In this document: positions 6,062 to 16,530 of the stretch, piece after piece
Layout: the number at the start of each line of letters is the position of its first letter
Numbering within the stretch: position 1 is the first letter of the stretch
Source: an uncultured SAR86 cluster bacterium
GTDB taxonomy: Bacteria; Pseudomonadota; Gammaproteobacteria; Magnimaribacterales; Magnimaribacteraceae
NCBI GenBank assembly: GCA_902514295.1
Contig: CABXQE010000001.1
Span: 1 to 64,000 of the forward strand
DNA length: 64,000 nt
Direction: 5' to 3'
The notes under the pieces: model-generated
Told to the model about the DNA's origin: nothing
Database searches by the model: none
Seen by the model: the letters and a program-made list of their open reading frames with translations, nothing else
Program-made: the position numbers and the translations under genes

Positions 6062-7739
6062 CTTCCGTTTTTGTACCTTCCAATTCAGCCTTAATTAAGT
6101 CTCCTATATTGGATTTACTCGCTTCTTCAATCTCCTTATTTTTAGCAGCGTTATCTTTAAGAGCACTCTTCTCATCTTGTTTTTCTAATGCCCTAAGAGA
6201 AAGGATTATCTCTCTATCTTTTCTATTAATATTAGCAATAACAACTTCCATCTCTAGCCCTTCTTCTAGGGACTCAACACTAGTAGAATTTATAAAATCT
6301 TTCTGTTGTAACAAACCTGTAACGCCATCAGCTAAAGATAGATTAATCTTTTGATCATCAAAATCAATTACTTTTCCTATTGCCCTAGAGCCTTTCTTAT
6401 TTGCTTCTATAAAATCACCAAAAGAATCTGATATTAGTTGCTTTATTCCCAAAGAAATCCTTTCTCTTTCTGGCTCTATAGAAAGTATTAATGCTTCTAC
6501 CATATCTCCTTTGGTAAGTTCTCTGACAGAGTCGCTCGATTCATCCCACGAAAGATCAGAAAGATGAACCAATCCATCTATTCCTCCATCTAGTTCTATA
6601 AAGATACCAAAATCAGTGACTGATTTAATAGCACCTGAGATTTTGTCTCCTTCCTTGTGGGTATGATCAAAAAGCTGCCAAGGATTTTCAGTAAGTTGTT
6701 TTAATCCTAGCGAAATTCTTCTTTTTTCTTCATCAACTTCTAGGATCATAACCTCAACTTTGTCTTTTAATTGGACTACTTTAGAAGGGTGGATATTCTT
6801 ATTTGTCCAATCTATTTCAGAAACATGAACCAAACCCTCAACTCCTTCTTCTATCTCAGCAAAAAAACCATAGTCAGTTAAATTAGTAACTGTGCCCATT
6901 ACTGAAGTATTAAGAGGAAACTTAGATTCAATTCCAACCCAAGGGTCTTCAACAAGCTGCTTAATACCTAAAGATACCTTTTGCTCTTCTTTATCATACT
7001 TAATGACTCTTACGTCTAATTCTTCACCTATCTTTATCGCTTCTGAAGGATGATTAATCCTACTCCATGAAATATCAGTAATATGCAATAGGCCATCTAT
7101 TCCTCCCAAATCAACAAAAGCTCCGTAGTCGGTAAGATTCTTTACCACTCCTTTAATTGTCTGTCCTTCAGAGAGGGTTGAAAGTAATTGCTTTCTTTCT
7201 TCAGAATTTACATCCTGAAGAACTGCTTTACGAGAAAGAACCACATTATTTTTGTCTTTATCTAATTTTATTACTTTAAATTCTTCATAATTCCCAACTA
7301 AGTGCTCTAAGTCTTTTGTTGGAACAACTTCTGCTAAAGATCCTGGTAAAAAAGATTTAATGCCCTGTACATCTACTGTCATTCCTCCTTTTACAGAGCC
7401 AGTTATTAATCCCTTTAAAGGAGTATCTTGATCTAAGCAATCTTCTATTCTTTTCCAGACTTCTTGCTTGATAGCTTTCTCTCTAGAAACTCGCGTATTC
7501 CCATGACCATCTTCAATAGCCTCTAGAGTTAGTTGGACTTCATCACCCACCTCAATATCTATTTCACCTGATTCGTTGTTAAACTCACTGATGGGGACTG
7601 CTGCTTCTGATTTAAGTCCTACATGAATAACAACATGGTTGTCTAATATATCCAAAACTATCCCGGTAACCAAGCTACCAGGCTTCATTACTAACGTACT
7701 TAAATTCTCATCTAATAATTGTTCAAAACTTGCTGACAT
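6054..7739 (-). CDS. rpsA: 30S ribosomal protein S1
   Basis: The 561-residue protein is built of six S1 RNA-binding domains, visible as recurring blocks such as GIVLDILDNHVVIHVGLKSE, VKNLTDYGAFVDLGGIDGLLH, VTNLTDYGFFAEIEEGVEGL and VTDFGIFIELDGGIDGLVH. The last domains diverge, as usual. S1 delivers mRNAs with weak Shine-Dalgarno sequences to the 30S subunit. The start has no visible Shine-Dalgarno (the leader is almost pure A/T), as in other rpsA genes that are autoregulated by S1. The acidic C-terminal tail is short. It lies 18 nt downstream of cmk. Confidence 0.98.
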   Translation of the reverse strand: MSASFEQLLDENLSTLVMKPGSLVTGIVLDILDNHVVIHVGLKSEAAVPISEFNNESGEIDIEVGDEVQLTLEAIEDGHGNTRVSREKAIKQEVWKRIEDCLDQDTPLKGLITGSVKGGMTVDVQGIKSFLPGSLAEVVPTKDLEHLVGNYEEFKVIKLDKDKNNVVLSRKAVLQDVNSEERKQLLSTLSEGQTIKGVVKNLTDYGAFVDLGGIDGLLHITDISWSRINHPSEAIKIGEELDVRVIKYDKEEQKVSLGIKQLVEDPWVGIESKFPLNTSVMGTVTNLTDYGFFAEIEEGVEGLVHVSEIDWTNKNIHPSKVVQLKDKVEVMILEVDEEKRRISLGLKQLTENPWQLFDHTHKEGDKISGAIKSVTDFGIFIELDGGIDGLVHLSDLSWDESSDSVRELTKGDMVEALILSIEPERERISLGIKQLISDSFGDFIEANKKGSRAIGKVIDFDDQKINLSLADGVTGLLQQKDFINSTSVESLEEGLEMEVVIANINRKDREIILSLRALEKQDEKSALKDNAAKNKEIEEASKSNIGDLIKAELEGTKTEDE

Positions 7740-7757
7740 TTTTTTTAAATTTAAGAA

Positions 7758-8432
7758 TTAAAGATTCTTCTTTATTTCTTCTATCACTCCTTCTGGTCTT
7801 AAATTGCTAGTATCAATAATTACTGAGTTAGTTGCAGGTTTTAAAGGAGAGTGTTTTCTCTCTATATCCTTCTTATCTCTATCTTCTAACTCTTGTAAAA
7901 GGAGGCGCATGTTAACCTCGCTTCCTTGTCTTTTCAACTGTACTTGCCTTCTTTTTGCACGTTCCTGTAATGAGGCTGTTAAAAAAATCTTATGTCTAGC
8001 ATCTTTAAATATGACGGTTCCCATATCTCTTCCATCAGCAATTAAGCCTGGTGGCTTCATGAAATCTCTCTGGCAAGGCTTAATAAAATCTCTAATCACG
8101 GGGTCTGCAGCCAAATCAGAGGTTTTTTTAGCAATTTCTTCAGTTCTAACTTCTTTAGTAATGTCCATGTCATTAAATATTACTTTTACAGGCTCTCCAG
8201 CAATCCCAGCATCGAATTTAACTCTAAAGTTTTCCTTAATAAGTTCTTTATTCTTTTCAAAATCATGTAACCCTATATTTTGTTCTAACATAAAGTAGGC
8301 CAAAGTTCTGTAAAGGGCTCCGCTATCCAAGATATTCCAATTCAGATCTAAAGCAAGCATCTGGGCTATCGTTCCCTTGCCTGCTCCACTAGGACCATCT
8401 ATTGTTATGACAGGAACTATCTTATCGTTCAT
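7758..8432 (-). CDS. cmk: Cytidylate kinase
   Basis: Cmk phosphorylates CMP and dCMP to the diphosphates. The 224-residue protein has the P-loop IDGPSGAGKGT at residues 11-21, the CMP-binding DGRDMGTVIF (~132-141) and the lid-region sequence ERAKRRQVQLKRQG. The ATG overlaps the aroA stop as ATGA. aroA-cmk-rpsA is a conserved arrangement that lets nucleotide, aromatic and translation genes share transcription. Confidence 0.96.
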   Translation of the reverse strand: MNDKIVPVITIDGPSGAGKGTIAQMLALDLNWNILDSGALYRTLAYFMLEQNIGLHDFEKNKELIKENFRVKFDAGIAGEPVKVIFNDMDITKEVRTEEIAKKTSDLAADPVIRDFIKPCQRDFMKPPGLIADGRDMGTVIFKDARHKIFLTASLQERAKRRQVQLKRQGSEVNMRLLLQELEDRDKKDIERKHSPLKPATNSVIIDTSNLRPEGVIEEIKKNL

Positions 8433-9745
8433 ACCTTTTCTATATTTATACCTACTTCTTTACATACATCAATAAAGTTGGGAAAAGAAGTATTAACATT
8501 AAAACAATCTAAAACAGAGGTTTCTCCCTCAGATCTAAGAGAACCGATGGAACTAGCCATAGCTATTCTGTGGTCCCCATGAGAATTAATTTCTGCAGCT
8601 TTAAAGGAGCCGGTTTTCCCAAGCCCATTTATTATTATTCCATCATCTTCTAGCCGGAATTTAACTCCGAAAGAATCTAAAGCTTCCGACATGACTTGGA
8701 GTCTATCACTTTCCTTAGTTCTAAGTTCCTTAGCGTCTTTAACTTTTGTAGTGCCTTCGGCTAGCGAAGCTGCAATAAAGAAAGCTGGCATTTCATCAAT
8801 CATGTTTGCGACTAAATTCGTATTTATAGTTATACCTTTAAGATTAGAAGTTCTAACTAATATATCTGCCGTTGGTTCGAACGAATCTATTTCATTTTGT
8901 AACTCAATATTCGCTCCCATGTGCCTCAGGGCATGCAAAAAACCAATCCTAGTTGGATTTACTCCTATATTTTTAAGTAATAATTTTGAATTAGGAGTAA
9001 TTAGTGCAGCTAATATGAAGAAGGATGCAGAAGAAAAATCTCCGCAAATATCAATATCTGTAGGATTTATAGCTTCTACTTTATTTAATTTAATTAACTT
9101 TGCTCCTTTAGATTGGGATACGTCAATGGGGATACCAAATTGTTCAAACATTCTCTCTGTGTGATCTCTGGTAGCGATCTTTTCTTCAATCTCAGTAATT
9201 CCTTGAGAATATAGACCTGCAAACAATAAACATGACTTAACCTGTGCGCTAGGAACTGGTAATGAATATTTAATTGATTTAAGGGAGTCTACTGGTTCTA
9301 TCCTTATCGGGAGAGTTCCCTCCTCTGTGCTTGACGTATTGGCACCCATAAGTCCTAAAGGTTCAGTTATTCTTGTCATGGGTCTTGAAGATAAAGAACT
9401 ATCACCTATTAGAGTTGAAGAAAATTCTTGAGCTGCTAAAACTCCAGAGCATAGTCTTACGGAAGTGCCTGAATTCCCAAAATTTAAAGGGCCAGAAGGG
9501 TCTTTAAGCCCTTTAAGACCTTTGCCTTCTACTACAAATACCCCTTCCCGTCTGGAAATATTTACTCCCATTTTTTGAAAAACTTCAATCGTTGCTAGGC
9601 AGTCCTCTCCTTCTAAAAAACCAGAAATCTCTGAATTTCCATCTGCTAAAGAAGCAAGCAGTATTGCTCTGTGAGATATAGACTTATCACCAGGAACAGT
9701 GATTTCACCTTTAAGACCATTTCCTTTCTGTATTTTAAATTGCAT
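8429..9745 (-). CDS. aroA: 3-phosphoshikimate 1-carboxyvinyltransferase (EPSP synthase)
   Basis: AroA joins shikimate 3-phosphate and PEP, the sixth shikimate-pathway step. Family signatures are all visible: PGDKSISHRAILLASLADG near residue 20, FGNSGTSVRL, PVPSAQVKSCLLFAGL, DGDFSS-type substrate loops and the C-terminal KESDRL. The track begins at a TTG (9748); the adjacent ATG at 9745 gives 438 residues, overlaps the tyrA TGA by one base (TGATG) and is the better start. In Pseudomonas this gene is fused to tyrA; here they are separate but abutting. Confidence 0.97.
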   Translation of the reverse strand: MQFKIQKGNGLKGEITVPGDKSISHRAILLASLADGNSEISGFLEGEDCLATIEVFQKMGVNISRREGVFVVEGKGLKGLKDPSGPLNFGNSGTSVRLCSGVLAAQEFSSTLIGDSSLSSRPMTRITEPLGLMGANTSSTEEGTLPIRIEPVDSLKSIKYSLPVPSAQVKSCLLFAGLYSQGITEIEEKIATRDHTERMFEQFGIPIDVSQSKGAKLIKLNKVEAINPTDIDICGDFSSASFFILAALITPNSKLLLKNIGVNPTRIGFLHALRHMGANIELQNEIDSFEPTADILVRTSNLKGITINTNLVANMIDEMPAFFIAASLAEGTTKVKDAKELRTKESDRLQVMSEALDSFGVKFRLEDDGIIINGLGKTGSFKAAEINSHGDHRIAMASSIGSLRSEGETSVLDCFNVNTSFPNFIDVCKEVGINIEKV

Positions 9746-10626
9746 CAATCTTCTTTTCCTGAGATGGATTTATCTCTGGCATTTTTTACAGTAGAAAAGA
9801 ATTCGATTAGGCCAGTTGTATTATTCGTTCCTATTAATTCAGATAATTCATCTAAGCTTCTCTTAAAAGACTCTATAGAACTTAAAATAGATTTATCGTT
9901 TGAAACCATTATATCTTTCCACATAATTGGATCGCTCGAAGCTATTCTTGTGTAATCTTCAAGACTGCCTCCAGAATAAAGAAAAGTCTTTTCGCCAAGA
10001 TCTTGGTATAAAGAATCCATCAAGGCATAAGCAATAACATGAGGCATGTGACTAGTCTTCCCAAATAATTCGTCATGGTCATTGGCGGATAATTTTTTTG
10101 TATAAGACCCTAATGCTTTCCAAAAGTCTTCAATTTTAGAGACGTCTTGTTCTGAATTATCCTCATGAGGACATATGATGCTTAACTTTTCTTTAAATAG
10201 TGCTGCAGAAGAAGCGCTAAAACCACTTTGTTCAGATCCTGCTATAGGATGAGATAAAACAAATCTTTTTAGAAAAGTTTTATCTAAAGCTTTCAAAGTA
10301 TTAAGGATTGAAGATTTAACACTTAATGTATCTGTATAAATGACATTTTTGGTATTTATCATTATATTTATTTGAGACATAGCTTCTTGAATAGAAAGAA
10401 CAGGAACAGAAAAGATAACCAAAAGATCATCTAAATCTTTAGGGATATTTATATCTTTATTTTGTATGAATCCAAGATCATAAGCAGAAGTTACTGCCCT
10501 TTTATCGCTATCTATTCCATAAACCCCGCCAGAAAAAGAACTCTCTTTTAGGGCTCGTATTATTGAGCCACCAATAAGACCTACTCCTACTACTAAGATA
10601 TTTTTAAAATTTATAGAAGAGCTCAT
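9745..10626 (-). CDS. tyrA: Prephenate dehydrogenase
   Basis: A 293-residue NAD(P)-dependent dehydrogenase that oxidatively decarboxylates prephenate or arogenate in tyrosine synthesis. The Rossmann motif is GVGLIGGS (residues 14-21). The catalytic His lies in LSHPIAGSEQSGF, and SHMPHVIAYAL follows in the helical domain. It has no chorismate mutase domain, unlike E. coli TyrA; mutase activity comes from the neighbouring pheA product. Cyclohexadienyl (arogenate) activity is possible and cannot be decided here. It lies 4 nt downstream of hisC. Confidence 0.94.
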   Translation of the reverse strand: MSSSINFKNILVVGVGLIGGSIIRALKESSFSGGVYGIDSDKRAVTSAYDLGFIQNKDINIPKDLDDLLVIFSVPVLSIQEAMSQINIMINTKNVIYTDTLSVKSSILNTLKALDKTFLKRFVLSHPIAGSEQSGFSASSAALFKEKLSIICPHEDNSEQDVSKIEDFWKALGSYTKKLSANDHDELFGKTSHMPHVIAYALMDSLYQDLGEKTFLYSGGSLEDYTRIASSDPIMWKDIMVSNDKSILSSIESFKRSLDELSELIGTNNTTGLIEFFSTVKNARDKSISGKED

Positions 10627-10630
10627 AGGT

Positions 10631-11722
10631 CTAAGACAATGCAGATAACTTCTCTAAAAAAAATGAATTCTCTTCGGGAAGACCAATTGTTGTTCTTAAG
10701 TAATTTGGCATTTTGTACACCCCTAAGGTTCTTACTATTACGCCTTCTTTTAATAAACCTTCAAATAACTTCTGTCCGTCCCCATTGCTATTAAAGCTAA
10801 TGAAATTGCCTTCACTCGGTATGTATTCGTAGCCTAAGTCTTTCAAGCCTTTCACGAGAATGCTTTTCTGATCTAAATTAATTTCTAAAGATTTTTTTAG
10901 ATGACTATCATCCGATAAAGCAACCTCAGCCGCAACTAAGGCCAAGGAATTGGCGTTAAATGGCTGCCTAACTCTATTTAAGAAATCTGCAACATCCGGA
11001 GAAGAGACCGAATAACCTATCCGAAAACCTGCTAAACCATAAGCTTTAGAAAAGCTTCTGCTTATAATTACATTAGGATAATTCTTAATTAAATCAAAGC
11101 CGATATCTTCATTGCTGTATGAAGAGTAATCAAAATAGGCCTGGTCCAGTAAAACTAAAGTATTCTTATCTAAAGCATCCAGGAAAGATTCTATTTCTTT
11201 CGGTGATAAGAAAGTTCCAGTAGGGTTATTGGGATTAGCTATAAATACTAATTTCGTATTCTCTTTCACAGCCTTCAGAATTTCTTCAAGGTCGTGACCG
11301 TATTCTTTTGCTGGGACTTCTATGCCTTCCGCCCCCACTGCTTGAACTACTAAAGGGTAGACAGCAAAAGCATGCTCTGAATAAACTGCACTGTCTTTAT
11401 CTGACAGAAAACTTCGAGCAATAAATTCAATAATGTCATTAGATCCATTCCCTATGGTTAAGCAGTTAATATCAACGTTAAATTTTTTACTAAGGCATTC
11501 TTTAAGCCTTAAAGCATTGCCATCTGGGTATCTATTAGTGCCATTTAACACTTTGGTGACAGCGTCTATTGCTAAGGGACTAGGGCCCAAAGGATTTTCA
11601 TTACTAGCTAATTTAATAGCATTCTTTATACCCAATTCTCTTTCTAAGTCTTCAATGGGCTTGCCAGGCTTGTAAGGACTCAAATCTAGAATGCCTTTAT
11701 TGACTAAACCTTCAAGCTTCAT
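10631..11722 (-). CDS. hisC: Histidinol-phosphate/aromatic aminotransferase
   Basis: A class I/II PLP aminotransferase of 363 residues. The cofactor lysine is in SRSFSKAYGLAGFRIGY (~225), with NPNNPTGTFLS and LDQAYFDY upstream and RQPFNANSLA downstream. Length and motifs fit HisC. The position between pheA and tyrA corresponds to the hisHb gene of the known serC-pheA-hisHb-tyrA-aroA supraoperon. Its main role here may therefore be transamination of phenylpyruvate or prephenate, with histidine synthesis as a second role. Confidence 0.92.
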   Translation of the reverse strand: MKLEGLVNKGILDLSPYKPGKPIEDLERELGIKNAIKLASNENPLGPSPLAIDAVTKVLNGTNRYPDGNALRLKECLSKKFNVDINCLTIGNGSNDIIEFIARSFLSDKDSAVYSEHAFAVYPLVVQAVGAEGIEVPAKEYGHDLEEILKAVKENTKLVFIANPNNPTGTFLSPKEIESFLDALDKNTLVLLDQAYFDYSSYSNEDIGFDLIKNYPNVIISRSFSKAYGLAGFRIGYSVSSPDVADFLNRVRQPFNANSLALVAAEVALSDDSHLKKSLEINLDQKSILVKGLKDLGYEYIPSEGNFISFNSNGDGQKLFEGLLKEGVIVRTLGVYKMPNYLRTTIGLPEENSFFLEKLSALS

Positions 11723-11726
11723 AACT

Positions 11727-12803
11727 TTAAGTAATAGCTTTAGGGAAGGACCCCAAAATCTTTACTTCTGCATTAAGGTTATTTAACTGCTTAAACAGTT
11801 TCTGAACATTATCTTTATCTTCATGACCTTCAAATTCTAGAAAGAAAGAATAATGCCACTTATCTTTCTTAGAAGGCCTATATGTTATGTGGGTTAGGTT
11901 TAAAGAAAGTTCGTTGAAAGGAAGTAAAACAGAGTATAAAGCGCCTTCCTCATTTTTAGTTGTAACAACTATTGAAGTTTTGTCATTGCCTGTTTGGCTA
12001 GATTGACTGTTACCTATAACTATAAATCTAGTCGTATTAGAAGAGCTGTCTTCTATATTGCTATCTAAAATATCTAAATTGTATTTTTGAGCTGCCTCTT
12101 TGCCACCAATAGCCAAAACACCTTCATTTGCAGAAGCATTCATAACAGCCTGTGAATTACTGCTTACCGGTACCAGCTTTGCTTGAGGACAATATGAAGA
12201 CAACCAATCTTTGCATTGGGCTAAAGCCTGCTCATGAGCATGTATTTCTACGCCTTCTTTTGGCATTGGCTTGTTATAACCAATTAAATTATGCTCGATT
12301 CTCATCTCTATTTCACCGCATATAGTTAAATCAAAATCCATTAGACAATCTAATGTAAGGTTCACTGACCCTTCTGATGAATTCTCTATTGGTACAATTC
12401 CAAAATCACACAGTCCTTTCTTAACTTCTTCAAATACTGACCTAATAGAAGGTTCTGGTTTTGTCTCGACTGACGAGCCAAATTTATTTTGAAGTGCCGA
12501 CTCAGAGTAAGTCCCCTCGGGTCCTAAATAAGCTACTTTTAGATCAGATTCTGTAGATCTACACGCTGAAATAATTTCATTGTATATAGAGATTATTTGA
12601 TCATTGCTCAAAGGTCCTTTATTTATATCTTTAAGCTTATTAAAGATAGTTGCCTCTCTAGCTGGCTTATATTTTATTAATTCTTCTTTTGCTTCACCTG
12701 CTTCAATTGCAAGATCGGCTCTTTCATTCAATAACGATATTATTCTTTCATCTAAAGAATCTATTTTGTCTCTAACAGAATTAAGCTCTTTTTCTTTGTT
12801 CAT
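11727..12803 (-). CDS. pheA: Chorismate mutase / prephenate dehydratase (P-protein)
   Basis: Bifunctional enzyme of 358 residues for phenylalanine synthesis. Residues ~1-88 are an AroQ chorismate mutase (NSVRDKIDSLDERIISLLNER); ~92-270 are prephenate dehydratase (VAYLGPEGTYSESA, VPIENSSEGSV, and NTTRFIVIG with the catalytic Thr); ~275-358 are an ACT domain (KTSIVVTTKNEEGALYSVL). The ACT motif that reads ESRP in E. coli is TYRP here, which may alter phenylalanine feedback. It lies 4 nt upstream of hisC and 6 nt downstream of serC. Confidence 0.96.
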   Translation of the reverse strand: MNKEKELNSVRDKIDSLDERIISLLNERADLAIEAGEAKEELIKYKPAREATIFNKLKDINKGPLSNDQIISIYNEIISACRSTESDLKVAYLGPEGTYSESALQNKFGSSVETKPEPSIRSVFEEVKKGLCDFGIVPIENSSEGSVNLTLDCLMDFDLTICGEIEMRIEHNLIGYNKPMPKEGVEIHAHEQALAQCKDWLSSYCPQAKLVPVSSNSQAVMNASANEGVLAIGGKEAAQKYNLDILDSNIEDSSSNTTRFIVIGNSQSSQTGNDKTSIVVTTKNEEGALYSVLLPFNELSLNLTHITYRPSKKDKWHYSFFLEFEGHEDKDNVQKLFKQLNNLNAEVKILGSFPKAIT

Positions 12804-12809
12804 ATCGGA

Positions 12810-13889
12810 TCAGGATCGTTCTTTCTCAAATGTTTCCATGAAGTCTACTAAGGCATCTACGCCTTCTTCAGGCATTGCATTATAGATACTAGCTCTCATA
12901 CCTCCAACAGACCTATGACCTTTAAGCGCCAATAATCCAGAATTTCTAGATTCTTCTAAGAATTTAGAGTTTAAATCTTCGTTGTTTAGTTGAAATGGAA
13001 TATTCATTATTGATCTATCTTCTTTATTGATCTTATTCTCATAAAAGTCTGATTGGTCTATGAAAGAATATAACTTCTTGGCTTTTTTATTATTTATTTT
13101 TTCCATCTCAGAAACCCCGCCCATGGATTTCAACCATTTAAATATTTTACCGGCTACATACCAACCGAAGGTTGGTGGTGTGTTATACATGGATTCACCT
13201 TCATGCATTTCAGAATAATTTAGCATCGTTGGTGTAATCGATTGAGCCTTTCCTAAAAGCTCTCTCTTTATAATTGCAAAGCCTAGACCGGCTGGCCCTA
13301 TATTCTTTTGTGCTCCCCCATAAATTAGTGAGAATTTACTGACATCAATAACTTCAGATAATATTCCTGATGAATAATCTGCTACGACAGGAACTTCTGA
13401 ATCTTCTATATCCTTAAATCTTAAACCACCAATTGTTTCATTAGGAGTTATATGAACGTACGCAGTATTTTTACTTAAACTCCATGAAGACTGTTTAGGA
13501 AAATAAGTAAAATTTTTATCTTCCGAAGAAGCGGCTATCTTTACATCAGTGTATTTTTTAGCTTCACTAATTGACCTTTTTGCCCAATGACCAGTATTGA
13601 CATAATCAGCTGTTCCTCCCTCAGGGGATAAGTTGAGCGGTATCATGGCATTTTGTAATGTAGCGCCTCCATGAAGAAATAACACAGCATAGTTATCAGT
13701 TATATCTAGTAAATCTCTAAAATCTGATTCTGCTTGTTTAGCAATCTCTATAAATTCTGGGCTTCTGTGACTGATCTCCATTACCGACAAGCCCATGCCG
13801 TTCCAATCAAGTAATTCCTGTTGAACTTCCTCTAATACGACCTCTGGCATGGCAGCCGGACCGGCACCAAAATTAAATCTTCTTGTCAC
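12810..13889 (-). CDS. serC: Phosphoserine aminotransferase
   Basis: SerC makes 3-phosphoserine for serine synthesis and also serves the pyridoxal 5'-phosphate pathway. The 359-residue protein begins RRFNFGAGPAAMPEVV. It has the substrate and cofactor segments MEISHRSPEF and FLHGGATLQ, the PLP lysine in YGGAQKNIGPAG (~195), and a C-terminal GHRSVGGMRASIYNAM. The start is GTG, sharing one base with the gyrA stop (TAGTG), so reinitiation coupling is likely. gyrA-serC-pheA is a conserved order. Confidence 0.97.
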   Translation of the reverse strand: MTRRFNFGAGPAAMPEVVLEEVQQELLDWNGMGLSVMEISHRSPEFIEIAKQAESDFRDLLDITDNYAVLFLHGGATLQNAMIPLNLSPEGGTADYVNTGHWAKRSISEAKKYTDVKIAASSEDKNFTYFPKQSSWSLSKNTAYVHITPNETIGGLRFKDIEDSEVPVVADYSSGILSEVIDVSKFSLIYGGAQKNIGPAGLGFAIIKRELLGKAQSITPTMLNYSEMHEGESMYNTPPTFGWYVAGKIFKWLKSMGGVSEMEKINNKKAKKLYSFIDQSDFYENKINKEDRSIMNIPFQLNNEDLNSKFLEESRNSGLLALKGHRSVGGMRASIYNAMPEEGVDALVDFMETFEKERS

Positions 13890-16435
13890 TAGTCATCGTC
13901 CCCTATGAACTCTTCGCTAATAGGTGCAATGCTTATTAATTTTTCTGAGTCTTTAAGTCTAATAACTGTTACGCCTTGAGTGTTTCTGCCTATGACATTA
14001 ACTTCAGAAACTCTCGTCCTAACAAGCATTCCTTTATCAGATATAAGCATCAATTCATCGTCACCTGTTACTTGTGCTGCGCCAATGAGTGGTCCATTTC
14101 TATCAGAAATCTGCATAGCTATAACGCCTTTAGCTCCTCTTCTAGTCTTTCTAAAATCTATAGACTTAGATCTTTTGCCAAAGCCGTTTTCACTGACCGT
14201 AAAAATAGATGCTTCTTGTTCTGGAATAATCAAAGAGATAACGAATTGATCCTTATCAAGTTTTATGCCTCTTACTCCTTTAGCGGTTCTGCCCATAGAC
14301 CTAACTTCTGTCTCAGAGAAATGCGCAGCTTTGCCTGCATTTGAAACCAACATTACAAATTTACTTCCATCAGTAACTGTTGTGCCTACTAATTCATCAC
14401 CTTCCACTAGAGTTATTGCCCTTTTCCCACCTTTTCTTTGATTCGAAAATTCTGTCAGTACCGTTTTCTTAACTGTTCCTGTTTTGGTGGCCATTAAAAC
14501 AAAATGTTTATCGTCATATTCTTCTACAGGGACCATACTAGTGATTCTTTCTCCTTCGCTAAGTTGAATAAGATTAACTAAAGGCCTTCCTTTTGCAGCA
14601 CGGCCAGCGGAAGGGATCTCATAAACCTTCAACCAATACACTTGCCCAAGGTTTGAGAAGCAGAGTAAAGTTGTGTGGGTGTTTGCTACAAGAAGTTGTT
14701 CTACAAAATCTTCATCTTTTACCGAAGCTGCTGTTTTACCAGTGCCGCCTCTTCTTTGGGCTCTATATTCTTCTAAAGGTTGCGTTTTTGCATAGCCTTC
14801 ATGTGAAATTGTTACCACCCTATCTTCTGGAGTGATTAAATCTTCAGCACTAAGGTCAGCAGAAGACTCTTGTATTTCAGTTCTTCTATCATCTTTGTAT
14901 TTTTCTTGAATCTCTTTTAATTCATCCGTTACCACTTCAACTAATTTTTCAGAATCATTTAGTATTCCAAGCAAATAAGCAATTTGGTCAATTATTTCTT
15001 CGTATTCACCTATGAGCCTATCTTGCTCTAGTCCTGTTAACCTCTGGAGCCTCATGTCCAAAATTGCTTGAGCTTGAACCTCAGACAATTGATAAGTCTT
15101 GCCCGCAAGCCCTAATGATTCATCGGCACCCTCTAGCTTACATGCATCTGGACCAGCTTTCTTTAACATAGAAATAACTTTCCCTGGTTTCCATTTTTTA
15201 GAAAGTAGCTTTTGTTTTGCTTCGGAGCCTTCTTTTGATTTTTTAATTAAATCTATCATGGCATCGATGTTAGCTAAAGCTATGGTAAGTCCTTCTAGCA
15301 CATGACCTCTTTCTTTAGCCCTTCTTAAATCGTAGAAAGTCCTTCTAGAAACTACCTCTTTCCTGTGGTTAAAAAATACAGAAAGCATGGACTTTAGATT
15401 TAAGAGCTTAGGCTCTCCATCAACTAAAGCTACGTTGTTAATTCCAAAGACTGTTTGCATTTGTGTTTGAGAAAATAAATTGTTTAGTAAGACATCTGGG
15501 ATATGTCCTGATTTAAGATCAATTACGACCCTAACTCCATCTTTATCAGACTCATCCCTGATATCTCTGACTCCTTCGATTTTCTTATCTCTAGACAACT
15601 CTGCTATCTTTTCAATCAACTTAGATTTGTTAACTTGATAAGGCATTTCCGTAATTACTATCTTTGCTTTATCCTTTTCTTCATCTTCAAAATGGGTCTT
15701 AGCTCTAATTTTTACTCTTCCCTTTCCACTTTCATAAGCACTTACAATCCCAGCTCTTCCGTTTATTATTCCTCCAGTAGGAAAATCTGGTCCAGGGATG
15801 AATTCCATTAATTCTGATGTAGATATTTCTGGGTTCTCTATAAAGGCTAGGCAGGCTAAAAGAGTTTCATTTAAATTATGTGGAGCCATATTGGTTGCCA
15901 TTCCAACCGCTATTCCAGCTGATCCATTAACGAGCATATTAGGCACTCTCGTAGGTAGAACTTCAGGCATTGTTTCGGTTCCATCATAATTTTCTACAAA
16001 ATTTACAGTCTCTCTATCAAGATCAGCTAAAAGTTCTTGAGAGATCTTTGCCATTCGGACTTCTGTATATCTCTGAGCAGCTGGCCCATCTCCATCCATC
16101 GAACCAAAATTTCCTTGTCCGTCTACTAATGGATATCTTAAAGACCACCACTGCGCCATCCTTACAATGGTTTCATATGCAGCACTATCTCCATGAGGGT
16201 GATATTTACCGATAATGTCACCAACAATTCTGGCTGACTTTTTGTGTGGTCTCCCAAAATCATTGTTTAAAACATGCATAGCGTATAAAGCACGTCTATG
16301 CACCGGCTTAAGACCGTCTCTTGCATCTGGTAAAGCCCTGCCGACTATTACGCTCATTGCGTAGTCTAAATAGGATTGTTTCAGTTCCTTTTCTATATCT
16401 ATTGGAACAATCTCTTTTGCGGTTATTTCGCCCAT
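13889..16435 (-). CDS. gyrA: DNA gyrase subunit A
   Basis: The 848-residue breakage-reunion subunit of gyrase. The N-terminal part has [32 protein letters not shown] (the quinolone region, Ser83 type with Glu at the position of E. coli Asp87) and the catalytic Tyr in [10 protein letters not shown]. The C-terminal beta-pinwheel follows (~520-840). The GyrA-box reads QRRGGTG instead of QRRGGKG. It begins the long co-directional block and has a 159-nt upstream gap carrying a perfect palindrome. Confidence 0.98.
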   Translation of the reverse strand: MGEITAKEIVPIDIEKELKQSYLDYAMSVIVGRALPDARDGLKPVHRRALYAMHVLNNDFGRPHKKSARIVGDIIGKYHPHGDSAAYETIVRMAQWWSLRYPLVDGQGNFGSMDGDGPAAQRYTEVRMAKISQELLADLDRETVNFVENYDGTETMPEVLPTRVPNMLVNGSAGIAVGMATNMAPHNLNETLLACLAFIENPEISTSELMEFIPGPDFPTGGIINGRAGIVSAYESGKGRVKIRAKTHFEDEEKDKAKIVITEMPYQVNKSKLIEKIAELSRDKKIEGVRDIRDESDKDGVRVVIDLKSGHIPDVLLNNLFSQTQMQTVFGINNVALVDGEPKLLNLKSMLSVFFNHRKEVVSRRTFYDLRRAKERGHVLEGLTIALANIDAMIDLIKKSKEGSEAKQKLLSKKWKPGKVISMLKKAGPDACKLEGADESLGLAGKTYQLSEVQAQAILDMRLQRLTGLEQDRLIGEYEEIIDQIAYLLGILNDSEKLVEVVTDELKEIQEKYKDDRRTEIQESSADLSAEDLITPEDRVVTISHEGYAKTQPLEEYRAQRRGGTGKTAASVKDEDFVEQLLVANTHTTLLCFSNLGQVYWLKVYEIPSAGRAAKGRPLVNLIQLSEGERITSMVPVEEYDDKHFVLMATKTGTVKKTVLTEFSNQRKGGKRAITLVEGDELVGTTVTDGSKFVMLVSNAGKAAHFSETEVRSMGRTAKGVRGIKLDKDQFVISLIIPEQEASIFTVSENGFGKRSKSIDFRKTRRGAKGVIAMQISDRNGPLIGAAQVTGDDELMLISDKGMLVRTRVSEVNVIGRNTQGVTVIRLKDSEKLISIAPISEEFIGDDD

Positions 16436-16530
16436 ATTTTATTTCCGTATATTGATTTTAAAGGCAGAAGACACTGCCCATTCTCTTAAGAAATTAGAGT
16501 AATTTTTTTGTAATTTTCTAAGTATCAAGT

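Noticed and set aside
7804-8298. 164-residue plus-strand ORF opposite cmk
   Set aside because: Antisense shadow of cmk with no start signal and no recognisable motif.
8691-9164. 157-residue plus-strand ORF opposite aroA
   Set aside because: It lies wholly inside well-supported aroA on the other strand and its product shows no family features; a shadow ORF.
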